The notes beneath the pieces were generated by a model. It ran no database searches and was not told where the DNA came from. It saw only the letters and a program-made list of their open reading frames with translations. Below are positions 11,118-21,494 of a stretch of DNA of 64,000 bases, one piece after another (within the stretch, counting starts at the first letter, position 1; each line of letters starts with the position of its first letter). Both the position numbers and the translations under genes were made by a program. Source of the stretch: Melanocharis versteri (taxonomy: Eukaryota; Chordata; Aves; Passeriformes; Melanocharitidae); assembly GCA_013397845.1 (NCBI GenBank), contig VZTG01003262.1:4598-68597 (forward strand). The letters run 5' to 3'.

Positions 11118-13033
11118 CTGGAGAAACAAACAAATACACAACATGGAATTAAGTACCCTTCCACTGGTTTTGTGCTTCGATATTTGAAGTAATGAGTCAT
11201 GTAACTGTGCAAGCTAAGAATTAACTCAGACCAATGCCAGACAAATAGTGTAAATACAGTAAAATTCAACTTATACTGATCAAACTTTACACACAAAAAT
11301 CTGATGCTGTTAAATACAGAAGCAGATAAAGCCACAGATCAAATAAAAAGCAATGAGCTCTGAGAATTAAAAAGCACATTCTAAATTTATACTTGGATTC
11401 AAAATGAACATCAGAAACATTTCTGAAATGTCAGTGATCCTCCAGCTGTGAATTCCACAGGAAAACAAGCAGTTGCTTATAATATTAAGATACACGCAGC
11501 ATATATTAAATGCTTCTGTTTCACAAATATGACATTCTTCATTGCTTGATTCTCGCTCGAGTTGTACAACATCTGTCCTGTTGTCAAGAGATCATTCTCT
11601 TATTCATGTCTACAAAAAGTAGTTAGAGAAGGGACAATTGTTATCCTTCAGTGCTCCTGAACACTCAATACCATGCTCATATAAAAATACTTACCAATTT
11701 GCCCAATTTCATTGTAATTTTTTATTTTAAAAAGAAGCATTATTGGTTTTCCAAGCCCTGGATAATTTTTTATATAAAATTCTTGCACTTCCAGTTTATC
11801 TTCTGTAAGTAAAAGTACTCCTCACTGTGTTTTGATCACCAAGAGGTTAGTCCAATAGATCTTCAAAAGACTTATTTTCTACTCACAATTTAAGTTTCTC
11901 TTTAATGGCTTAAAATGAATGTTTCCTGAAGATCGAACAGCACAAGTTATTATAAAAGGAAATGTTTAATGCCCTTATAGGGCCACTCTCAGTCACTTAT
12001 ACCTGTCTAACCATATTTTCAAGTCAATGACATTCAAGATGTGTCTGAACAAGCCTAAGATAATCTTCTCAACAAAATTCAGGATGAGTTTTTCCAAACT
12101 AAGTTTTGCTATTGGTAAATTGAAGAAACATCCTGATCTGCACAAGGGGTTTAAACACAAGGTCACTCTGGTTTTAGGGATTTACCTTTACCTGTTCCCA
12201 TGAAAGGCTGCCCAAATTTGGTCATACTGCAAGCCTGACCAGAACTGCAAAAAGAACCTCCTTACCAAAGAAGCAAGGAAAAGAAATCAAGAGATACAGC
12301 ATCAAGAATCGGAACACAAAACAAAGCACTGCAGAATTCATTAAATGTTCCAAAGGAAGTTTTAAGGTATTTAGATTGTGTAGATGTGGTACAAAACTGT
12401 AAAATCCTGAATACGTAGTAACACTAATGCTCTGACACTGTGTAGAGTTACAAAGCCCAAACATCTAGAAGCCAGATAAATACAGCTAACTTTATTAATT
12501 TATTTTGCTAGAATTTCCTTCTCCATTTTAAAAATAGTAGTTACATGGGTCCTCCTACTAAAAAAAGACTCCACTCTTTTAAATATAGAAACAATTCCCA
12601 GGGTTTCTCCAGATTTTGAAAAGTTTTTAATCCCTATTCCACCAATATTTAGTTCGTGAAATCCACATGTCAAGAGGCACACTACTGTGTCATTAAAAGG
12701 AAGTTCCCTTAAAAACTTCAGAAAAACCTCACCAACCAAACAGAAAACAATCAAAAAAACCCCAGAAACCACTCAAACAACAAAACCCCAAACAACAGCA
12801 GCCTTAAGTTTCTGTCCTAATTTTCTCTTAAACATTTGGTGATTCTTTCTCAGCTCTGTTTTGTGTTCTACAAATCTTATCTTTACAAAGAAAGGCTATT
12901 TGTAGTAATTTATAGTATTTTAAAAGCTTCAATTCATTTATTTTCAAAAGTGATGTAGATAACTAATGCAGCTGAAGTTGAAGAAAAAATTGCCTTCACC
13001 TAACAACTTTAGTCAAACACAACAGCATTTTAC
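11118..13033 (-). other. TMED7: TMED7 intron between the two located coding exons
   Basis: A 1.9-kb intron bounded on the minus strand by a GTAAAA donor (13033 downward) and a TTTCTCCAG acceptor (ending 11118). It is AT-rich; I see no mobile element or other gene in it. Confidence 0.85.
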
Positions 13034-13279
13034 CTGGGTAAGTGCGGTTACTCTGTTCTCACTAGGAAACAGTGGTGGATCTTCTCCAACCTGGAAATCG
13101 AAGTACACAGTTTTGTGTGTGAAAGTAGAGAACTCATTGCTGAAGCAGAACTTGTATGTTCCATTTCTGGATGCAGTAAATGTGAAGCTATCATATTGTT
13201 TCTTCATCTCTTTGTACAGTACAATGCCATCAGGATCTTCCAACCGACAGTCAACATCATAATGACCTCCAGTGATCAC
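13034..13279 (-). CDS. TMED7: TMED7 internal coding exon (most of the GOLD domain)
   Basis: Encodes 82 residues, from VITGGHYDVDC to NRVTALTQ, in phase 0 at both ends (246 nt). The acceptor is a TTTGTTTCCAG and the donor GTAAAATG. It supplies most of the lumenal GOLD domain, the beta-sandwich that binds cargo and partner p24 subunits. The two cysteines of this exon (in VDCRLED and KFCFSNEF) are family residues; in p24 proteins the GOLD domain carries a conserved disulfide, one partner of which would be in the missing first exon or in this one. An N-glycosylation sequon NGT lies in SRNGTYKF, as in mammalian TMED7. The high identity, including the FSTFTHKTVYFDFQVGEDPP stretch, separates TMED7 from its paralogues. 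Upstream coding sequence (signal peptide and the start of GOLD) is not found in the window. Confidence 0.96.
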
Positions 13280-15300
13280 CTGGAAACAAAAAAGAAGTAC
13301 ATTTCTCTTTAAAAAGAAGGACATTTATGCATTTCTTCTAAGAAGTATGGTCTGTCAGGCGGAACTGCAAAGCTTTTTGCCTTGACAAGTGTTTTAAAAT
13401 ATAATGCATTCGAGAATCTTTCAAAGCAAGTCTGCAAAATTATTTTCCCATGGATGACACACAGAAAATTATTTAAAATGCTTTAGGTTCAGACTATACA
13501 ACACCAACCGTATTTTCAAATCCTTTAGGAGTGCAATTTTAGTTACTTTGTTATTACTAACTGTACAACAGCAAAGGCTACAGTAGATCAAACTCAATGG
13601 GACAGCAAAGACATGACTGTAATGAGCCTGACATTTGCTGTACACTCAAGTCCTCTGTGGAATTGATTCATCCAGCTGAGACTGCTAACATGCAGCAAGA
13701 CACTTCATTCCTGTGGGGCCAGAAAAATGTAACTGCCCTACTGTATCAGCTGCGTTAGGCCGCAGGAATGGTGTTTGACCAGCAGAACGGGAATTTCAAT
13801 CTGTCCAGTTTTCCTGTCTGCTTCTAACAACAGAGCAACGCTCTGGGGGGCCTGCTGCCTCCCTCCTGCAGTTAGAAACAGGAGCTCTTCCAAAAACCAG
13901 CACATCTGGATAATGCCTGAACTGACTCAAAACTTCCTGATTGTCCCAAGGGGGTTTTTGAGGCTTTGATTACTGTTGGTCTACAGTGTGTTACTACCTG
14001 GATTCTCCAGAAAGACCGATCAGGAGTTCAGGTATTCATGACTTGGTACTCTGATGACTCTTCCCGTAGCAGTTTTACACTTCATCCTTGCAGCAAACTT
14101 TTAAGATGAAGCATGCTGAAGCAGGAAGAGACTTATTTCATATGTGTACAGAAATCACTGAAATATTTTAGTATCTGTGTATCTGCACTTCAGTCCACAT
14201 GACATTGTTTAAACGCTCATCAGTCTACTGAAGTTCCAAGTTATTAAAATGATTATGTTAGTGCTACAACTGACATAACAACAGATTGGAACAGCAGCTC
14301 CTCCACAAAGGCAAAGTTTTAAAAGTATCTGATTGGCAAGCAATAACACAGCTCTTCATTTTTGAAATACAATCTACAATTTGATAAAGGTGTGCTTTTT
14401 ACCAATTACATGGAAGTCGTTTGCATTCAGTTGTCTAGGCAGCCTGAAAACATCAGTTTACACAGAGATAGTAAAGACTGGCCAGAGCTTTAAAGCTCTC
14501 CTAGGATTCCTTGCCACAGAACTTGTTCGTGCCTCCTGTCGGCCCTGGAGACATACTGCCAGAGGACATTCACACAGCACTTCAGGCTGCCAGTGGCTGG
14601 TCAAATCCAGACTTTCCTTTTAGTGGTGCTAATCCTGTCCTGGTCACCAAAAAAAGTGATCTGACCAGTGGTACCCACTTCAAAACTGCAGGGCAAACTA
14701 CTGCACAGAAAAGACTGTGAGGAAGAAACAGGGACAAGAAATATTTCGGTAGGGAAAAAGATATCCAGGACCTAGAACACACAGGACAGAGTAACAAGGA
14801 CTGATATTTGGCAGCAACGTTCCCCAAATATACTCGAGATCGGACAGCAGCTGAGAAACTAGAAAGCACAGGACTTCAGCAAGAAAAGTCAGCCCATGAA
14901 AATTACACAATCCTTTCAAAAGCCCCCAAAGATAACTGGGATTTTGATCATCAGGGATGACTCGTCTCTCACGCTGCTGCTGTAGTATCAGTGACTTCAT
15001 CTACTGAAGTGACAGACTGAAAGGTTCCAACCCTGCAGATACACTCAGAGGCACCAAAACAGTGATGCTGTACCGCATCCTTGCCCTATCACCCTTTCAC
15101 TGTTTAGTATGTAACCCAAATCTGAATTGTACTCTGAAATACGAAACATCAGCTCTTAAGATGCACTGTGCTAATCCTGTCGATGCTTCAGAAACCACAT
15201 GGAAACTACATCTGCGGCACCTTGTTGCTCAGGTGTTCTTTAGGTATTCTCTGCTGTTCAGGTGGGGCACTCACTACATGGCAGCGACCAGGGCACAGAC
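13280..15300 (-). other. TMED7: TMED7 intron 1 (upstream end undefined)
   Basis: AT-rich sequence between the GOLD-domain exon and the CpG island. No exon encoding the TMED7 signal peptide or the conserved N-terminal part of GOLD was found on the minus strand, so the 5' end of this intron is not located. Confidence 0.55.
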
Positions 15301-15800
15301 ACTGCCGGTCTTCAGGGCTAGCTCTGTGTCCCCATCAGCCCCGCCCCATACGGAAGCCTCCCAGCAGCTCCCGCAGTTTTCCTTAGTCAAGCTGGAAGGC
15401 CCTCACTGGATAGAGCCGCTGCTCCCAAATACTCCCTACAGGAAGGGAGCTGAGCGAGAGCCCCCGGGAGCGGCCTGGGCTCGGGGCTCGGGGCTCGNGC
15501 AGCGCCTTCCGGGAGCCCTTCCGGGACGTGTGTCCGGCGGGGAAGGAAGGGGCGGGGAAGGGGAGGGCATGGGCCCGCCTTTCCCCTGTGGTGTCGCGGC
15601 GTGGGGCTGGATGTTCGCTGAGGGCAGCTGCTCGCCGGTTTGTTTCCTTGAGGGTGCCCCTAGGCTCTAGGCCCTGAGGCTGGAAATGGCGGGCTCCTGT
15701 GGCCGAGCGCACCCAAAAAGCGACCTCGGTGCCCTGCGGGAAGCAGGACGCGCAGGGAGGAGTCTGGAGAGTTCTGCTGCGCAGATCCTTGGACGTTCAT
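15300..15800 (-). promoter_or_regulatory. TMED7: CpG island, likely TMED7 promoter and first-exon region
   Basis: GC content and CpG frequency rise abruptly over about 500 bases, with GC boxes (for example GGGGCGGGG at 15549-15557). It sits about 2.1 kb upstream of the first located TMED7 exon on the minus strand, the position expected of the promoter. A single unresolved base at 15498 follows a short GCTCGGGG tandem repeat and looks like a collapsed assembly gap. No recognisable TMED7 exon 1 is present, although it should lie here. Confidence 0.65.
15498..15498. other. Single unresolved base, possible collapsed gap
   Basis: One N directly after imperfect tandem copies of GGGGCTC in the GC-rich core of the CpG island. 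GC-rich first exons are often lost in bird short-read assemblies, so sequence may be missing here. Confidence 0.5.
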
Positions 15801-15904
15801 TGCAGAGAATGGATAAACAGAGATGTAAAACATCGATTAAAGTGCCCACACTGATTGCAAGAGTGTCGACTTTCAAGTTGTAGTCCAGTCAATCATGAAG
15901 TCAT

Positions 15905-16325
15905 TGCGTGTTAACGGTTGGAAAAGACCTTAAAGATCGGTGAGTCCCAACTCACCTGCCGTAGGCAGGGACACTTCCCACCAGACCAGGTTGCTCAGAG
16001 CCCCATCCAGCCTGGCCTTGAATACTGCCAGATTTGGAGTATCCCAAACCTCCCTGAGCAACCTGTGTCTTGTGTCTTGCCAACTGTGTTCCAGTGTCTT
16101 GCCACCCTCACTGTAAAGAATTTTTCCCTCATGTTTAACCTATCTTTCCCCTCTTTCAGTTAGTACCCATTATTTCTTGTCCTACCACTATAGATCCTGA
16201 GGAAGAGTCCCTCTCCAGCTTCCCTCTAGGCCCCCTTCAGGTTCTGCAAGGTTCCCATGAGGTCTCCCCACAACCTTCCCTTCTCTAGGCTAAACAGCCC
16301 TAACACTCTCAGCCTTTCTCAGTTA
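15905..16325 (-). mobile_element. CR1 LINE 3' fragment
   Basis: Reverse-complement CR1: begins near the 3' terminus ('ggttggaaaagacctt' at 15917-15932), continues through 'ccaggttgctcagagcccc' at 15986 and 'atccagcctggccttgaa', and ends at the 'aggctaaacagccc' block near 16290-16325. The typical terminal ATTCTATGA repeats are not evident. 5' truncated, non-coding. Confidence 0.88.
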
Positions 16326-19300
16326 TTTTTACAAATTCAGAAAAAGAAATGAAAGATATCCTCCATTCTTATTATATTAAGTTCTGTGGCAAATCAGGCA
16401 GAGTAGGAAAAGGAAAACTCAGCTCAAGCCTCCCAGGCAGGAGCATGAGCTTGTAATGCAGTGGGTCTGGTCACCCATTTTGCTCCTCTGGGAGAAAGGC
16501 TGAACCTGCATGAAGTACCTATTGCCGAAAGAGGCACCACACTGGGGTGGTGCTGCATAATCCTCTAGCCTTGAAGAGAGAAGTCCTGTGCTAGTTTGTG
16601 AAGTGTGTGATTTTCATCCTCAGCACTGTATAAGAAACCTGGGCATCAGTTTGAGGACTGTGGATTTCACAGGACAGAGGTACCCAAAAATCATATGTTG
16701 AAGTCTCTGATAGATTTCCACGTGTGGATTATAGTGAGATGGCAGGTGTTTTACCAAGTACCCACCCTACAGCTGAGGCAGACATTATCCATCTACAATT
16801 AACCCTCAGGTATTTGCTGTTTTCATTTAAACACTATTTTGGATGGCATTTAAGTGTTGGCTGATAGCAGAGATGGCTCAAAAGCGGGTTATGTTTCTGG
16901 CCCGCACAATGCAGCTCCAGTCCTTTTACTTAAATCAGTGACCACAGGCTTGTAGGACCTGTATCACCTAATCACCTTCTCCTTCATGTGGCAAGAAATA
17001 AGTTTCAGGAGGACTTCCTCTTGTTATTTTTCACAGCAACTGATGTGATCGTGTACAGCTTGCAGTTTCCTGGTTTACTCTTTCCAGCTGTTTTCTTAAA
17101 GTTTCGCTGAATGGGCAAAGTGAAGCTTACCTAAGAATGATGATTGGAAACCTATCACCAGATAATCAAACAACAAAACAGAAGGGGAAAGATACAGAGC
17201 AGGCGAGAAAGGAGTCTGATGACACCTGCAGAATAAGCAAAAACCCAGAAGATGTCCCAGTCCCCAGAATAAATCAGCAGGAACAGATGAGATTACATCC
17301 TTTCCTTTTCCAATTGGGGTCAGAGAGTATAAAACATCAACGGAGTGAAGAAGGCGAACTGCTTGCAAGAAGCTCTCAAGCCTGGTTCTCTTTAACCCTG
17401 GTGACTCCTTATTACACCACCACCAAGCAGAGCCGTCAGCACTAACTGCATAGCATCAACTCAGCTGTGTGGTGTGCTTGCAGCTCATCTGGTGTAGATT
17501 TGTTAAGGTCTAATTGTTTTATATATGAAGCAATCATGATAGTAATTGAGAACTAGCTACTAGCATTATGAACAGCTTGTGAATTTCAGTAATTCTTTGG
17601 AAGCTTGAAAGTGAAATAAGTTCAATAAATATAATCATAATTCCAAGAAATATATTTTAGAGGGAGTCATATGAAGAGTTTTCCTTTCCTGCTAGACAAT
17701 CTGTTTAAGCAGGGTGAGACTTGGTTTCAGGTGCTCTCAGCATAGTTCCTGCCTGAGAAAAATCTTTATGATTTTTTTTCTGTTATGACAGACTATTTGA
17801 CAGCAAGCAGGAGTCTGTATTACAACTTTCCCCATACATACATGCATAGATGCTTTACTTTATTAATGATCCTTTTTACCTTTTGTGCAAAATCAAAGAC
17901 TAGAAAAAAACAAGGGTTCATTTTATTTTTACATTGGTTTGAATTGTAAGTGTATGTTGCCGCTTTCTGTATGTGGAGAATTTAAATTGTCAAATGACAT
18001 GTGTTTCTTGTGCAGACAGTTAAAACATGCTCTCCTGAAGACTGCTGATGAACCATAGTTGTACAAGCAGTTTTCATTCCTTCAAAAACACGTGGAAGCC
18101 ACTGCAGAAAGAGGAAAGAAATCTGCAAAATACAGGAAATTCAGGTGTTTGTGTTTCTTCTCTGCTTAGTAGCTGAATCAAGTTTATAATCTTTTGTCCT
18201 GAGGTAGAGACTTTTTACCCATGTTAGAGATTGTAGATATGGATGCAATTGCAGACTTATAAAATAAGGTCTTATGACTGAAATAACATTTCCTGTTATT
18301 TAAACAGTGAAACAGAAAAAAAACCTGTTCCTCACCTTTACAGTCCTTTAATATCTTTCCAGAAATCTAGTTGTGTGTAACAGTTAAAAAAAATCCACTT
18401 TCTAATTTTAATTTAATTCCTCTTTAAAGCACATTCCACAGTACACTTCATCTTGCTATTCAAACTACCTAAAATGGTAAAGTTCTCCCATTTTAAGTAC
18501 CTCAGCTTTAAAAGCCTTTGCTGTGGGCTTGTTTTGGCAGATTTTATATAAATAATGGACCTTGATATCAAGATAATTAATTCTTCTTAACTTTGCACTA
18601 TAGTGCTTAATTTTGGATAGGCTAAAATTACTAAAATAAACCAGACAGGCTGAAATAGAGATTAATCTTTCTTTTCACTGGCCTTTGTACTTTAAAAAAC
18701 AGCATTGAAGAACTTTGGCACCTGCAAAAATCACTTGAAGGGCAGTCAAGTATACTAACACATTTTCATCACACCGTTTCGGTGTGATTTGTGCAAAGTC
18801 ATGCTGTGGAGGGAAAAATCACCAGACCTTAAAACTGCTTGAATTTATCCTTTTTTTCAAGGTTCAGTGCATTTTCTAACCTCTGTTCTCATGTTTTCAA
18901 AACTGCAGTGAACAAGAAATGAGCTTGTTTGAGTCTAAAAAGTCAGTGCACTGCTCTCTGTCCTCGTGTTAGTTGATTACATAGAAGCCCAAACACCTTC
19001 AAATAGAATACACCAAGGAAATAACACATTCAAATAAATGTTTTAGATGAAAACCAAATTTAGGTGCACCTGAATTAAGCATTTACTGTATTTCCACATG
19101 TACAGCTTCACAGAGGAACAAGCTGAGAGCTGCTGCAGGAGTTGGAAGAAGGAAGATTGTTGGGAAAGCTGTGACCCCTCTTACCATCTGAAATACCCCA
19201 CATGCACTCTTGCAGAGTCGTGAGTCTTACTGACAAGAACAATTTGTGAACCTGTGTTCGTATAAACACAATCCTTCGATTTTCCACACCTTTTAAAAAT

Positions 19301-19530
19301 ATATTTGTACATAAGAAGGTCGAATGGATTAGAATTTGTTTCAAAATTTCTGTTCCATGGTGTTTTATTGTTTGTTTCTTTCTTTCTTTTCAGACAAGGT
19401 AGGGAACTCAACATGGTTGCAAATGTTGGACAGAGTTTTCACTTACGGGCCCAAGGGGAGACCTGTGGAGGCACGGACCGGCTGCTCTTTCTGTAACACA
19501 CAAGAGGGAGCTCTTGGTCACCACAGCTTA
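16326..19530. other. Intergenic stretch, nothing recognised
   Basis: About 3.2 kb of AT-rich DNA with only short open frames. The only structure noted is a perfect short hairpin at 18768-18788. Confidence 0.6.
18768..18788. repeat. Perfect 9-bp inverted repeat with 3-base loop
   Basis: ATCACACCG, loop TTT, then CGGTGTGAT. The stem is perfect and contains a CpG in each arm. No gene is near enough to give it a role. Confidence 0.7.
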
Positions 19531-19830
19531 TATAGAACCATAGAATCGTGGAATGGTTGAGGTTGGAAGGCTCGTTTATAAGTCGTCTAGTCCATGCCCC
19601 TGTAATGAGCAGGGACATCTTCAATTAAATCAGGTTGCTCAGAGCCCCATCCGACCTGACCTTGAGTGTTTCCCCGGATGGGGCACTTACCACCTCTCTG
19701 GGCAAGCTGTGACAGTGTTTGACCACCATCATTGTAAACATCTTCCTTAAATACAGTGTAAACCTACCCTCTTTGGTTTAAAATCATTACCCCTTCAGTT
19801 CCCTCTTCTCAGTTTTTGTTCGAAGTATAT
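19531..19830 (-). mobile_element. CR1 LINE 3' fragment
   Basis: Begins with the reverse complement of the CR1 3' end ('accatagaatcgtggaatgg' at 19538) and continues with 'gttgaggttggaaggctcg' and 'caggttgctcagagcccc'. The right end is diffuse, fading after the 'cccttcagttccctcttctc' block near 19791-19812. Diverged and non-coding. Confidence 0.85.
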
Positions 19831-20719
19831 TCAGTACCTAAGGTTTTCTTCCTTTCAGATTAACTCTTTCAATTCAGTGATAAATGGATATCAGAAAGCT
19901 AAAAATATTAAAGTGCAGTAGTGACAATCTTGGCCAAGTAATGTAGGCATAGCTCAGCAGAATGCAACATCCAAGGCTTACACCTTGGTCAGGCTCACAG
20001 TTCAGCAGTGAAAGCCACACATCCCTTTTGGTACCAGGCGTCCATGCATATAACCTGCAGAGATCTCCAGCAGTGAGGCTTACAAGCACCTGTCTTCTGA
20101 GTAGGCAGGGAGCTGCAAAAGCTGTTTCATGGGAAATGAAGAAATGTTACCCCATGGGAAATGTCTGACATTTCTCTGTTCTGGCATCCATGGCAGATGT
20201 GACCTGCTCTCAATAGTCTCTGGCCGACATCAACAGTTCCCAGTCCTCTCCAGGGACAGGTGCCTTCCCCAGCCCTGTTGTGCAGCATATAGTGCTGGGG
20301 TACCACACTAGGACCATCCCCAGTTGTTTTTGTTTCATTAGGACTTGGAGTGCTCAGGATGTGTGAAAGATCAATTCCTGTTAGTCCAAACCTGGATTTC
20401 AGTGGACAGTGTGAAGGGATCTGGGGAAGGGCTGAAAAACCCAGGAAGAGGGACGCAATGAAAGGCTGGCTGCACTGAATTAGATAGGAACCCCAAAGGA
20501 TGCCCCGGCCAGATTTTAAATGAAGCATTTTAAGATTCCTTCCCAAAGCATTCTTCCCAGTGGCTCACCTTGTGTTTTGTTTTGGTTTTTTTTCTCCCAG
20601 TCATGGCTGAATTTTGATAATCCTGCTACTCTTTACCTAATGAAAGAAAGACTTGTGTTTCCATATGTGCACTTTTATTCACTCAGATTTAGGGTACTTA
20701 TAACATGTTAGGAAACATT

Positions 20720-21317
20720 TGTGCTGATTTTGTCTGGGATGGAGTAAATTTTCTTCACAGTAGGTAGTATGGAGCTGGGTTTTGGACTTGTCCTGAAAAC
20801 TATGTTAATAACTCAGGGTGTTTTCCTTGCTGAGCAGTGTTTATGCAGAGCCAAGGCTTTTTCTGCTCCTCACTCCACCCCAGCAGCAGGTGGGCTGGCA
20901 TTCATGAGGAGCTAAGAAGGGGACACAGCTGGGACAGCTGACCCTAATTGACCAAAGGCATATTCTATACCTTATGACATCATGCTCAGCATATACAGTT
21001 GAGGAAAGATGAAGAAGGTGGAAAAGAGGGAGATTCAGAGAGATGGTATTTGTATTCTGGGGTCACTCTTAGCCATGATGAAGCCTGACTTTCCTGGAAG
21101 ATGGCTGAACACCTACCTGTCCATGGGAAGGAGTGAATTATTTCCTTGTTTCACTTTGCGTGCATGTATGGCTTTTGCTTTGCCTATTAAACTGTCTTTA
21201 TCTCAAGCCATGAGTTTTCTCACTTCTACCCTTCTGATTCTGCCCCTTATCCCACTAGGGGTAAATGAGTGAGCAGCTGCATGAGGCTGAGCTGCCAGCT
21301 GGAGTTAAACCATGATA
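20720..21317 (+). mobile_element. Solo LTR of a bird endogenous retrovirus
   Basis: Recognised as an LTR family widespread in birds: it begins TGTGCTGATTTTGTCTGGGA, carries 'gggacacagctgggacagct' (20921-20940), a CRE-like TGACATCA (20975-20982), a decayed TATA region ('agcatataca', 20989 on), ATTAAA as polyadenylation signal (21186-21191) followed by 'ctgtctttatctca', and ends near 'gagttaaaccatgata'. The final CA is mutated and no clear target duplication is seen, so both ends are approximate. No retroviral genes flank it. Confidence 0.82.
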
Positions 21318-21494
21318 GTACTTAATAACTTACTATCTTTACAATTACATGTAATTGGTGTAATAAAATACATTGTTCTCCCTGCAGAAATGGTTTGAAA
21401 GTATTTGAAGTAATATTGTGGCTTCATAATAGTGGACACGTTTTAAAAGACCAAAACTAATAATAATTCTCTCTATTTTATATATTCCTCTTTA

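Noticed and set aside
15062..15670. 202-codon open frame on the plus strand, the longest in the window
   Set aside because: It runs through the GC-rich CpG island where stops are rare, crosses the unresolved base, and its translation is low-complexity Gly/Pro/Arg with no family resemblance.
20127..20546. 139-codon minus-strand frame beside the LTR at 20.7 kb as a retroviral gene
   Set aside because: No retroviral motif is visible and its length is within chance for this window.
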